DNA of 64,000 nucleotides from Myxocyprinus asiaticus (taxonomy: Eukaryota; Chordata; Actinopteri; Cypriniformes; Catostomidae): NCBI RefSeq assembly GCF_019703515.2, contig NC_059372.1, forward strand, positions 19,830,931 to 19,894,930, in the 5' to 3' direction. How positions within the stretch are numbered: the stretch's first letter is position 1; each line of letters opens with the position of its first letter. The position numbers and the translations under genes were made by a program. Shown here one piece after another: positions 23,950 to 36,700 of this stretch. The notes under the pieces were generated by a model, which was given only the letters and a program-made list of their open reading frames with translations, did no database searches and was not told the origin of the DNA.

Positions 23950-26471
23950 ATCATATGTGCCACACAAAGGCAAGCTTTATTAATGAAAAGACAAAGAAAG
24001 GGAATGTTATTGTTTCAAAATGAATGCTCTGAAACAAAATCGGGTGTAAAACACTCAAACAGAAAATCACCTCAAATGATGATCCAAATAAATAGGACTA
24101 AGCAATTTACATCAAGCACATCTTGGTCAATCCACAACATGAACAAATATTTATATAATGACATTCAAAGATTACAAAACAGATTATGTAAAACTGAAGG
24201 ACATGCTTGATGTGTAAATGGCAGCTTAATGACAATGTCCAGAAAGACATATTTCATATACTGTACAACCCAGAGCTCAAAAATATCTTTGAATCTTCAG
24301 ACAAGTAAGCTGATTTTAAACCAGCAGCTACAAAGACTGATCTGTCATGTGACAAACTTACACGTTTCATACTCCCCAGCTTTCCTTTTTACGCAGTTGC
24401 TTAGCAATGCAAAGAAATTTGGCATGTGATCACAGTGGAGGATCTTGTAAATAGCCACCTAAACCACTTCTTCCCTTCTGCCACTAGTGACTTAACAAAA
24501 TAAGAAAATATAGATTAAGTGTACAGAAATAAAAAAAAAAAACAAAAAAAAAAAAAAACTGTAAACCCAAAAATGGAAAAATATGCAATTAAACAGGGCC
24601 AGCCTGTTTCATTTTATTCCCAAAGTCTGTTTCCATTTTCATTTTGACCTTGCACATACATAAAGCACAAATAATAATCAAAAGCTCTTAATCACAAGTC
24701 ATCAGTTCCATGTGTAAAAATGGTCCAGCCTAAATCTAATTCCAGTCCAACTGCCCTTAATGCATTCACCTCCAATTTGCTCAAACCAAATACTACGATT
24801 CCTGTGTGGTTGATTAGGAAAAACTATATTTGTGTTGTACACCAGTGGTTGGTTCTCATCCCCAAAGGTCACTAATTACTCAAACTCTCAACAAATTCAC
24901 AATATACTGGCTTGTTTTTACAGCAGCGATGCAAATCCACATACATATACGCATGTCCACAAAGCAGTAGCATGAATTTATTTACTGTAGGCCTTTTCAT
25001 TTTTTTTTTGTCACTTGACATAATTTGCATGTTAAGCACTCAAAACCATAATTATTGCTTTGTGGTGAACAGCAGACTTCAAGATTAGCACTTTCACTAA
25101 AAAACATGAAGCTTTAAGATTTGTGCCTGTAGCTCAACTGGAGAGCATGGTGCAAGCTACACTTGCTACAGGAAAAGCATGTTCAGAAAAAAAAGCATCT
25201 TTAACGCACTGAATGCATTTGGATAAATGTAAATAAAATTCAGTCCAAAATGTTGAAACAAATATTTCTGCTGCGAAGGAGGTCAATGCATGAGCATGGA
25301 TATTGTTGGATGATCGAATGCTACATTTAAATGTATTTGCATGACTAACTGAACAAATGTAAGCTGGTCTGAACCTAAATCAAGTGATTTGATAAGAATG
25401 ATTTCAATTAGAACCATTTCTGCTTACATTTTAAAATCTTTGATCTTGTTGATATCATGAAAACATCATCATAGTGCTACAACAACTCTCTGGAGGTCAT
25501 TTTCAAGAACAAAAGAACATTAATCATGCTAAATTCAATCCAACCAATTCCTCACAGAACTCCCCCAGTTATCGGTTCACAGATTCTTGGTTGCCTACAC
25601 TACAGAGCAGCAGGAATTGTAGATACAGATAATCACTTTAATGTGTCACACCCCTCCTCTCTCTCACATAGTTATTACCTCTAAAAATAGAAGCTTGTAT
25701 ATATATATCAGAGAGTATTCCAGCAGAGGGAATAAGGGATTGGAAAAATGACTTTGGTAACCTCTTAAATTGTCCTTTTTACAAAGATTTTTGGCCCTCA
25801 TCTTGTTGCTTCTGCTCTAATGTCTCTATTAGTCCATCTTTTCTTGAGCATGTGGCTCCCAATTAAAAATCCCATCACTTCTAGCATGACAATGCCAAAT
25901 GAGCATTAGTGCCTGATGCAGCCTTCTCTACATTACCTGGGCCTTGTGCACAGCTCCACAATGGCCTATTGCCTGGAGCTATTCCCTCAGCTATAGTCCT
26001 TAGTGCATACTGTAAGCATGTATTGGATGTTTAATTTTGAATATCGGATACACCTGACATTAGAGATGTCCTATTTTATTTAATTTTACATTGAATAGAT
26101 CAAAAAGGTTTATATTGTACAAAACATTATTGGAAATTTTAAAACATTTGTTTCCAATAGACTAAATTGAATCATTCCAAGCTGCCACAATAATACTGGC
26201 GCAACAGCAATTCTCAAGGAGTGAATAGATGACAGCCAATGACTGAACCTTATTGAAAACGCAAGATACAGTACTGAAAACAGATATGCACTGTTAAAGA
26301 CCTCAGGACAAGGAGGACAGCAGGGTGTCCACTTGTTCTGAAAGGTGTTTCTTTGGGGGGTGAGGAAGGATTCCATACTTCAATGATGTGGCAATCAGAA
26401 CCCACCCCCCTTCCCCAGACCAAAGCGCAGGGAATGATGTAGCTTTTTAGGGGGGACGTGGAGATCTCCAC
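23950..26471 (-). other. probable rnd1 3' untranslated region
   Basis: This 2.5-kb stretch follows the rnd1 stop and contains no transposon that I recognise, unlike the DNA on both sides. AATAAA signals on the minus strand lie at 24613-24618 and 23976-23981. The second is followed by GTGTGT-rich sequence (about 23,949-23,926), the usual downstream element for cleavage. The true end could be at either site, or at other AATAAA matches such as the one near 24,976. Confidence 0.4.
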
Positions 26472-26717
26472 TCACATTATGGAGCAACTCTTAGCTTTTT
26501 CCTTCTTGAAGGTGGAGGAGAGGAGCTCGGACTTGCTGGACAGGTGAAGCAGGCGTTTAGACAGCCGACGGTTTGGGCTTGGCTTGGCCAATGGCTGCAG
26601 CTTGTTGATGCAGGCCAGTGCAGCTGTGCGGAACACACTGTGGATGCTCTTCTCAGAGGTGAAGGCCGAGCACTCCAAATAAGCCTCTGCGCCCAACTGT
26701 TTAGCCATGGCAGAACC
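26472..26717 (-). CDS. rnd1: rnd1 coding exon 5 with stop codon
   Basis: Eighty-one codons plus TGA after an ATCGCAG acceptor. The exon carries the ECSAF motif (residues 166-170, the SAK-type guanine contact), the last helix, a basic stretch with KRLLHL, and a C-terminal CSIM. The final methionine of the CAAX box predicts farnesylation rather than geranylgeranylation. Intron 4 before it is 4.16 kb and contains a family-2 TTAA MITE, a family-1 fragment and a tandem duplication of unknown sequence. Confidence 0.96.
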   Translation of the reverse strand, partial: GSAMAKQLGAEAYLECSAFTSEKSIHSVFRTAALACINKLQPLAKPSPNRRLSKRLLHLSSKSELLSSTFKKEKAKSCSIM

Positions 26718-27187
26718 CTGCGATGGGACAAAAGTTCAATATTGTTGTTCTTGATTCTGTCTAGAATGAACACTGAAGAATCAATCAACTATTCACAGGA
26801 TCAAAAATTTGACAATTTTGTTTGGTATCAGTCTTATGAATAGATGTGTTTAAATGACAGGATGTCAAATTGTTACTTAAAAGGAATGTTCTGGTTTCAA
26901 TACAAGTTCAGCTCAAACGACAGCATTTGTGGCATAATATGATTACCACGAAAATGTATTTTGACTCGTCCCTCCTTTTAAAAAAAACAATCATAGTTCC
27001 TGTGAGGCACTTATAATGGAAGTAAATGGGGGCCAACTTTTGAACTTTATAATACTCACCGTTTCAAAAGTATAGCCACAAGACAAAGGATATGCATGTA
27101 AAAATTAAGCTTCATATTTCTGTTTTAACCCTCCAAAAATTGGCCACATTCACTTCTATTGTAAGTGCCTCACTGCAACCCAGATTT

Positions 27188-27219
<32 letters not shown>

Positions 27220-27741
27220 GAAAAGGGACAAGTCAAAACAAATTTGTGGTAAATCAACATTATGCCACATATGTTGTCGATTGAGCTTAACTTGTATTGA
27301 ACTTAGATCGCATTTTAAAGGAATGTTCCATCAAAACATGCAATCAGGAATTCAAAAGAAATCCAAGTTTACGCTAACGATTACAATTTCTGTTGTGTAA
27401 TTTGTAATCAGTTCCATATTACATTTCGGACGAACTCTATCCAACACTGGGAATGCACGGATCCAATACTACCATTTTAAATCAAATTGGGTATCGATCC
27501 GACGAGCCCGATCCAAATCAGATACAGTGTATTAGTCACGGTTGTTACCGTCAAGCTCCGAAAATGGTATAAACGAACCATTAAAAGCACAATTAATGTA
27601 GTCCATATAACCCGTGCATTTTAATTAAAGTCTCTTAAATGTACAATAGCTTTGTGAATCTCAAAAAGCTGCATTTAAAAAATAAATATATATATTGTCA
27701 GCATGCACAGCACACTTCAGTAAATGAGAGCTACTCTGCTG

Positions 27742-27778
<37 letters not shown>

Positions 27779-30700
27779 CCTCTCGTGGATTGATAACGCG
27801 CTGCTGTTTTTAGACCGGCATGCAATTTGTGAGCGCTCGATAGTTTGGTTTGTCTATAACATGTATTGAGATGGAAGTGGAGAAACAATTCACCATATTT
27901 TGAATAAAGGGCATATTAAACTACTGTTAACCAGGGATTAAAAATCAAATGTTTTTCATTGTGGTTCATTCTGAGCAAAACCAGTATTTTTTCACTCCTC
28001 ATCGGTGTATTCAGGCTCAAATAGGTAGGGTTTCTCTTCTAAAATCAAAATCCTCCGACATGGTGTTTGAAATTGTTTTGGACTGTTTTGGTTTGTGAAC
28101 GGCGCTGGGTCTGTGGTCTGTGCAAGTTTCTCTTGTAAACAATGACACGCTTCCAGCCGCCGCCTCCATGCGTGACCTTACCAACGAGCTTACGTCATCC
28201 CTCTCATGAGCGGACGTCACAGATGTACAAAAGCGAACATTTGTAGTTAAAAAGTATTGGTTTTTTTTCTCAAAATAATCAATCGTTTGTGTTCAGAAGA
28301 ACTTTGTTTGTCGACTGGAGTCCTGTGGATTATTTTGATCCACCCTAAATATGCATTTTGGACCGTCAAAAAAAATGGAGGACATTCACTTGCATTGTTT
28401 AAAGGAGGAGGCCTGAAATGAAATCCTAAAAATCTTAAAATCTAAATTCTGTTTTGATGAAGAAAGAAATTCAGATACATCTTGGATGGCCTGAGGGTGA
28501 GTAAATTATCAGCAAATGTTCATTTTTGGGTGAACTATTCCTTTAAAAAAGGTCTTTATCCACAGTATGCGACATACACAACGGCCAATTGCAGCAGCTT
28601 CCATCAGGATCAAAGCACATGTTTTTTCGGGCAACATAAAGTGGTGTAATTCCAAAAATGTACTGTGATAAACCTTTGGCCTTTGGTTTCATGAAAAAAA
28701 TTAATGGAAGGAAATTAACCAGTTACCAGCATCTAAATAAATTACGGAACAATTGAAAATGACTTGGTTCCCGTTTTCAGTTACGTTCTGCAAAAAAATT
28801 TGTTCGTTTTTCGTTTTCGTTCCTTGAACCATTTTCAGTCCCTGCTGTGAACTAGCCCATACACAGACACTCTAAGGTCACTGTCTTCCTGGAATTTGTC
28901 AAAATAAAAGCCCCAGGGTTTTAAGGATAAGAAATTACAACTGAAATGCATTACTATAAAATTACATTTATAATAATTGTTATTAATAAAATAATAATAT
29001 TCATAATAATTTTTTTTTAATTAAAATTACAACAATATTTAACTTCTCTGTGTTCCAAAATATAACTGATTGAAAAGTGGACTGATATCTAAATACAACT
29101 TTAAAAAAAAAATAAAAAAATAAAAAAATTGATGTGTAGATAGATAGAGAGTCGCAAGTACCAATCATTAAATAATTCAATTGGACACAATAAATCCTGT
29201 GGATGCGGTAGACACATCTGCTTGTGTAAAATTCTTTCAAAATATATATACTTTATCACAGTTGCAAAATAAGAATTTTATTAGAATGACAACAGAATGA
29301 CAAAAGATGAAGAATAGATTTTGGTTTGCTGGACAGCAGCACATTACAAGAGCGAAAAGCTCATTCAAAGAGGATTTAAGGATTTTTAGTCTCGGCGCTC
29401 CATCTAGTGGACAAAATCGGTAATACATCTTTGATTTACCATGCATAAAATTAGATTTTGGATTGCTGGACAATTAAATCATGAAAAAAATGACCTTGAG
29501 AAAACAGATTGCATAGGGCTCTTCATTTGTTGGAAAGCTATTGCTGTTTTAACTGCACAGATATTACATTACAAGAGCAATAACTCAAAGTCAGAGGATT
29601 TAATGTAATTTCTTATATGCGTATCCATCTAGTGAACAAAATGGGTTGTACATACTTCATCTGTCAGTTACTTGTTGAAATAAATATTTTAATTTGCTGT
29701 TGAGGAATGAGGATGTCCTCAGACTATCCTGGTGTATATTTTTTACATTTTTGACCTTGTGCACACAAATAGTATTAGTTACAGTTCAAACCCAAAGAAT
29801 TAATTGGCTTATATCTTCTAAACGATTTGACATCACAAATATAAAAAAATAAATAAAAAAAATCTTTGTCAGGACAGTCCCTAGATGATACGTACAAACT
29901 TTAGAGCCAATCGGACAAACAGCCTAGGAGTTAGAAAAAGTAGTTTTCAGAAAATTCTAAAATGGCAGAACATTTTTTGGGGCAGAACTAAAATTGGAGA
30001 TATACGTTTTGTTCGTCTTGACTCAAGAAATCAGAGGAAATAAGGATTTTGATTCTAGCCCTTATAATTTATTAGCAAAAAAATGCAAATTAGCTTATTA
30101 TAGCGCCACCTTGTGGATTTTTTCCCACAAAATTAGCTGTAAGTGCACCGTAAATTTCATAACGATCGGACATTCGCAACGCAAGTTATTAGCTGCTGAA
30201 ATTTGATTGGCTGCTGGTGGCCATTTTTGTTGATTTGTCGAATCGTAAATTACGCCCACGCCCAGAGAATTAATTAGCTAATATCTTCTAAACAATTTGA
30301 CAAATCAAAAATTCTCAGGACTGTCCCTAGATGATACGTGCAAAATTTCAAGCAAATCAGACAAATGGCCTAGGAGTTTGCAAAAGAAGGTTTTTCAGAA
30401 AATTCTAAATTCCGGAAATATTTTATAGATGGAAATATACATCGAGATACATATTTTATTCATCTTGACCCAAGGAATCAGAGGAAGAAAAAAAAGATTC
30501 TGATTCTAGCCCTTACGGTTGTGAAGATATGAGACAAAACGTAAAGGTTCTTATTAAAGTGCCATCTAGAGCCAGATGGGGGTGTGTATGCACCCGAGTA
30601 GTGGGACTCTAGGACTTACGGTTTTTGTTGCCCATACGCTTTTAGCGAAAAAGGAGGATGAAAATAAAATGAAGAAAAAAAAAAAATCTGAGAATAACAT

Positions 30701-33700
30701 GGCATCCCTATCCAACACTGTTTACAAAGGGAGCATCATTTTGTTGGATATTGTTTAGAACAGCATTGGCGTGGGAGTGTGCCATGATGCCTAATTATGT
30801 TGTCTAGGCAGGCAGCTCTATTGGTTCTGGAACAGAGTTACTGTGTGAAATAGAGACAGTGAATGGCTGTACCTGCTCATGAGTGATGGGTGTTTGTTTC
30901 TGATTTGACAGCTCCATCAGTGTGCAGACATCCGTGCGAAGGTCTGTCTTGCAACCAATCAGAAGAATACGTGTGCTGGGGCAGAAATCAAGGATCTCAG
31001 TCCTCCACTGCAAACACACAGGAATGTGTTATTTTAAGTTGAATAAAAATCCCAAGTCCTTGTAAATAAGAACTTATGTGTTGTTCTGTAATTATCTCCG
31101 TTACACAACTATGATTATCATAAGCTAGGTTCTTGGGCACCAAGGACTTCTGGCAGTATATTGTGATGAACTATCACAAAAATATTGGTGTAAATATGCT
31201 AACAGACCATTTTAGATTGTATCGCCATTTGTTGTTGTTGTACCTTCTTAAGTCCACTGTCAAAGATATCTGGGCGACTGATGTCGAAACAGAGGAGCAC
31301 TGCATCAGAGTCACTGTAGCAGAGGGGCCTCACGTTATCATAGTATGGAGATCCTGCAAAAAAAGAGAAATAGCTAATGAATACACAAAACAATGATTAC
31401 AAAAGGAAAAGTCTGCTTTCCTCCTTGGTTGCATGAAAAGTTCTACTTAGATAATACAATTGTTCTTTCTGTTGGGGCCCAGAGGCCATCACTGCAGTTT
31501 GAGTGTCTTCAACATTTAACTGTAACAATCCTTTATATACCTGTTAATTGTTGATAGAGATAGTATATGAGCCAAGGTGGATAAGAGATGACTTGTCTGT
31601 GGTTGAAGACAACAAACTGCATCAGCAATGCATTTAACTTTTGTAATACGATGCATTTCCATGTGAAACAGAAATATCCTGTTTTTCATGAAAAACGATG
31701 GACAGGACTGTGGAGTGGTGGTGGCGTAGTGGACTAAAACTGGTAAGCAAAAGGTTGTTTGTTCAATCCCCACAGCCACCACCATTGTGTCCTTGAGCAA
31801 AGCACTTAACTCCAGGTTGCTCCAGGGGGTTGTCCCTGTAATAAGGGCACTGTAAGTCGCTTTGGATAAAATGTCTGCCAAATGCATAAATGTAAAATGT
31901 AAATATTGGACCGTATTAATGCATCTTAAGCAAAACCTAAAAGGAGATGTTAGGTAGAATGACAGTCTTAGTCACTATTGACTTTCATTTCACCTTTTTT
32001 TCATACAATGAAGGTGAAAAATGATTACGGCTAACATTCTGCCTAAAATCTCTATTTGTGTTCCAAACATGACTTTTTCTTCTGTGGAACAACAAGAGCC
32101 TAAATTACAATTTTCATTTTGGGTAAACTATCCCTTTAAGGAATTCCAGAAAAGCAGAGACAAAGAGGCAAAGCTCCCCTGGTCATCACTTCATTTCAAG
32201 TCAGCTCAGCTCACATCCTGTTAAAGCTCTCTTCCTCTCTCCGCATGCCCTATTGGCATTTTAAAGGAGAAGGAAATGACAACTGAGCTCTAAATCCTCA
32301 TTGATCTATCCATCTCGCTCGCTCTCTCCCTCCATTTATTTTGTCAGATTATGCAACTGGAGCGATGGGGCAAGGGTAGGCACTTCTCTAGCTCAGAATC
32401 CTTAAGTAAGCCATCCACCCCCATGTGCCCCCCACACGTGCAATACCTCCAGTCCCCGTTTCCACAGCAACAGCCTTGGAGTCAACTACCTGCAGAACGC
32501 AGTCCTCCAGACCTTCTATAAAAGCATTTCTCAACCACCTATCAATCATTTGATATAGAGATGTGCCCACCCATTTGGTACGGAGGAGATGCTAGGGTGG
32601 AAGTGGAACTATAGTGGTGTAAACAGCATTATATACCAATAAAATCTCCTTGTCTGGACGAATTCTACATTTGTCTGATGTTAACCTCACAAGTATTGGT
32701 CTTTAAGTGAACACAGTCTAAAAGAGTAGTCTTTGTATGCTTCAGTCAGTCATACAGTAAGTCTACAAGGTATCAACCAGAGACTATTTAGCCTAAGAGG
32801 GATCACTTGTATTGAAATAAATGGGAGAAACTGGCAGATGTAAAAAGTTTGATATCATTGTTTTCAGAATTTACTGCTGATTTGAAATGTGTTATTTGAT
32901 CATAATCTTGATCAACCATTTTGGAGATTTCTGATTTCTTCAAATAAATAGAGCTGTACTTGTCTGCCGCTTGTATCCATAAAAAAATAAAATAAATAGC
33001 TGCTCGGGAATGTTTCAAGATGGCTGTCAATTGGACAGACTTGCTTTGAAAGTGACTTTGTATCAGCACTGACCGCTTTGTTGTTGGGTATGGAAAGCCA
33101 TGCTGCCTTCTCAAGAAAGGGTAAGGTTTTCATAATATTTAGGCCTGGCAAAGAAGTTCTGCTGCCAGCACTAGACAGATTTAAAAGTCAAGGTGAACCC
33201 AAAAAAAAACAATACTCAACAGGGGACCCTACCTCCAAAATCTAGGGTGAGTTAATCCATTGAGAATGGATTGGATCACGAAATTAATCATGTACAATAA
33301 GACCAGGAATGTGTGTATAGAAAGTAAATAGGATACATTCTGATTTCATGTTGGCTTTAAGGTAAAGCTCATTGGTTGTGTGGTGCCACAAGGGGTGCTA
33401 TAAGGGAAATTAGTGTTAACTGTCAGCATCTACAATAAGTTTAAAGTCAAATATTGTCATGGCAGAGCAACAGTTTGAAGAGATTATTGCAGAACAAGTG
33501 AAAGTGAATATATTGATAGCAACATAACCTAATAATAACAACAGTTACTGCTATGTTGGCAATGCACTGGCCTCATATCTACATTAGCATACTTTCATGA
33601 AGTATGTTTCTTGCCTAAAGTGGAGGTCACTCCCATTAAGACGCATCCAAATGTGGGAGACAGGAAACGCAACCTCGTGCGAAGAAATGTCGTACTACTC

Positions 33701-36700
33701 TGCATATTGAAAGTTCAAGTTTGGTGAACTCTGACCTGTGAATATACAAGATTGAAATGTCACATGCTGACCTCTTGGCTCAATTGTAATTTCATAGCTG
33801 CGTGTTTTAATGTTGCAGCAACAAGAGCAGACAATATATTTTAACACTTAGTATACCATTTGTTATTTGTGATGTATTATTTACTTACACCAGAAGCCCT
33901 CCCGCGTGACATCATATCCTAGTCCACTGTCCGAAAAAAAAAAAAAAAAAAAAAAACATTGCGAATTCTAAGCCTAGCGTGACCCCCCTTCATCAACCAA
34001 ACCACAGTGTGACAAGGAGGAGGGTGGGGCCGGGACTATGCACGCCCGGCCCCCAATCGGGCTAATCAGCCAAGGAAAGGGATAAAAGGCAGCTGGATGC
34101 GGCAGTTCGGGAGAGAGAGCGCCACACGCAGCTGCCGTGTGTGTGTTTGTGTCTTTTTGTTTCATTAAATAATTACTTTGACTGTTCAGCCGGTTCCCCC
34201 CTCTTCCTTGCCTATCCTTTATATTGTTACACACAGAAATATCTGCACTCTAAAGATCACTGCCTCTTTCTTCCTGGGAAGTCATAGACACACAGTTCTG
34301 GGTGTGAGGCTGCATTAAATTGCTACTGATCTTAATGCAGCAATTGATGGAGATGTAGTTACACCAGGGGATTGAGGAGCAATTTCAATTTAACTTGACA
34401 GAAGACACATCCTAGTAGCCAAAGAGGAAAACTGAAAGGTTAATGCCAAGGTCTTACCTCCACATGGTGAACCTACCACAGAAAACTCAACCAAATCCAC
34501 TCAATGCTATCAAGAGTCAACATACTAGAGATATAGATATTCTTAGTATAAATACACTATATGTCCAAATATTTATGGACACCCAAAACCTTATCCATGT
34601 GTGCTTGTTGAACATTTACATTTTTAATTGAAATGCAAGAATTTCTCCCTTTGCAGCTATAACAGTTTCCACTTTTCTTGGAAGGCTTTCCACTAGATGT
34701 TGGAACATGGCTGTGGGAAATTGCTACCTTTCATAAATGAGCATCAGTGAGGTCAGGCACTGATGTTGGTTGATGGGGCCTGGCTTGCAGTCGCCATTCC
34801 AATTCATCTTAAAGGTGTTCAATGGAGTTTAGTTTTGGGCTTTGTGCAGGCCAGTCAAGTTCTTTCCAGTTCCAAGTTCTTAATCACTGTATCCCATAGC
34901 ATTAAAATGGAGTTCACCCAAAAATAAAAATTCACTTACCATTTTCTCACGCTCGTTTTGTTCCAAATCTGTGTAACTTTCTTCCGTAGAATACAAAAGG
35001 AGATGTTATGCAGAATGTCACCAATTACTTTTAATACATCTTTTTTTTCCAATACAATGAAAGTTAAGGGTGACTGAGGCTTAGATTCTGGATAACATCT
35101 TCTGTGAATGGAAGTCAAGAGGGTGAATGGATGACGGAATTTTCATTTTTGGTTGAATTATCCCTTTAAGATTTGCCTTCACTGGAATTACTGGAATAGT
35201 CAAACCCCCTAATTAGAAAGGTGTCCACATACTTTTGGCCATGTAGTGCATGAAAATGATAGAGATGCCTATACTGTGCCAGTGAGTGTTTTCTAGCATG
35301 AATCCTTCACCTCCTGATCACAACTGCACTATCGAACAAGCTTTTGCACATAGTGAAAAAAACCGCTGCTCGGCTCCTAACCCTTGGCCACACGTTCCTT
35401 AGCTGAACAAGATGCCAATCTTATGCCGTCTAAACAGACAGAGGGTTCATGAAGCATGGGGAAAAAAAAGAGCAGCACAATGTTGCTACTACCACACTAA
35501 ATTATTTTTTGTAGAGATGCCATGCCTGATGCAAACTAGCTGAAAAGTGGGCAAACGTGCATATGACTGATACGAGATGGCCTTTTCCTTGGGTGCAGGA
35601 AGAGTCTGGTGAAGAGAACAGATGGAGGTGGAGTGGGCTGCTTCTATGTGCCGCACAGACAAGAGCCGTGGCGCATCATTGCACACTCCATCTGCTGAGC
35701 CTTTTCAGCAGCTTCATGAGGACAACTATTAGTTATAGTGGTGATTCCATTCCAGACTATGGAATGCTGTATCGTCCCACTCATGTTCTGGAACAGAATA
35801 AAGGAATGTGTAAAAAAAAAAAAAGAAAAAAAAAGGTAGAGCAATTTTTATTTGGTGGGTGCTGCGTATGATTGGTGTTTTCACTTTAGCACACATGAAA
35901 GGCAGGAGTTATGATCCCTCATGACTAAGCCATAACTCAGTCTCAATGAGACTGTGATAACTGACCCAGTCAATAAAAAAAAATTGGTTTATGACGTGTC
36001 TGCCCTTTACTAAGGAACAAAAATGTTCCTAGATTATAATTTAGGCCTGTAAGGAACTAAAATTTGTGCTGGAACATATATAAATATTCAATATATACTG
36101 AATTTATATAACTTAATATATATCTTATATATCTTATATATAAATATACATTTGGCAATATAAAATTAAGCAATACTGAAAATTGCAACGATTTTAACGT
36201 TTTTATTTTGTCAAAGTTTTCATAGAAAACTTTGTTCACACTTATTTCAATAAATCAATCCAAAATTCTGAGTCAAATTTCTTTGTGTCCTTCAAAAATA
36301 TTCACGGAACTGACCGTGTGTTATTTTACGTGTATGCAAATAAAAAATAAAAAGAAATTCAAATATTCATTTGTAGGTGAATATTGCTGTTTACATTTAC
36401 ATTTAGTCATTTAGCAGACACTTATCCAAAGCAACTTAAAAATGAGGAATATAGCATGCAATTTGTCATACAAATTTCAACAACGTCTACAGATGTTTAT
36501 TACTATGCATTGTTATATTGCATATAAATAACAATGATGAAATATTCTTGTGTTCATTTAGTGAAAATGAGGCTGGGAAAACATGCCTTGATAATTTTCA
36601 ACAAGATTTTCACTGAATTTTTAGTTCCTACTTCAAAAGATCTTCACAACAGTGGCTGTTTGTTAAATATGATAGTTTTGCCTGACTGAAAAAAATACCT

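Noticed and set aside
31722..31770. A tRNA gene
   Set aside because: Box A and box B are present but there is no foldable tRNA cloverleaf, and the body and tail are those of a SINE.
33974..34234. 86-codon frame
   Set aside because: Crosses the solo LTR on its antisense strand; not coding.
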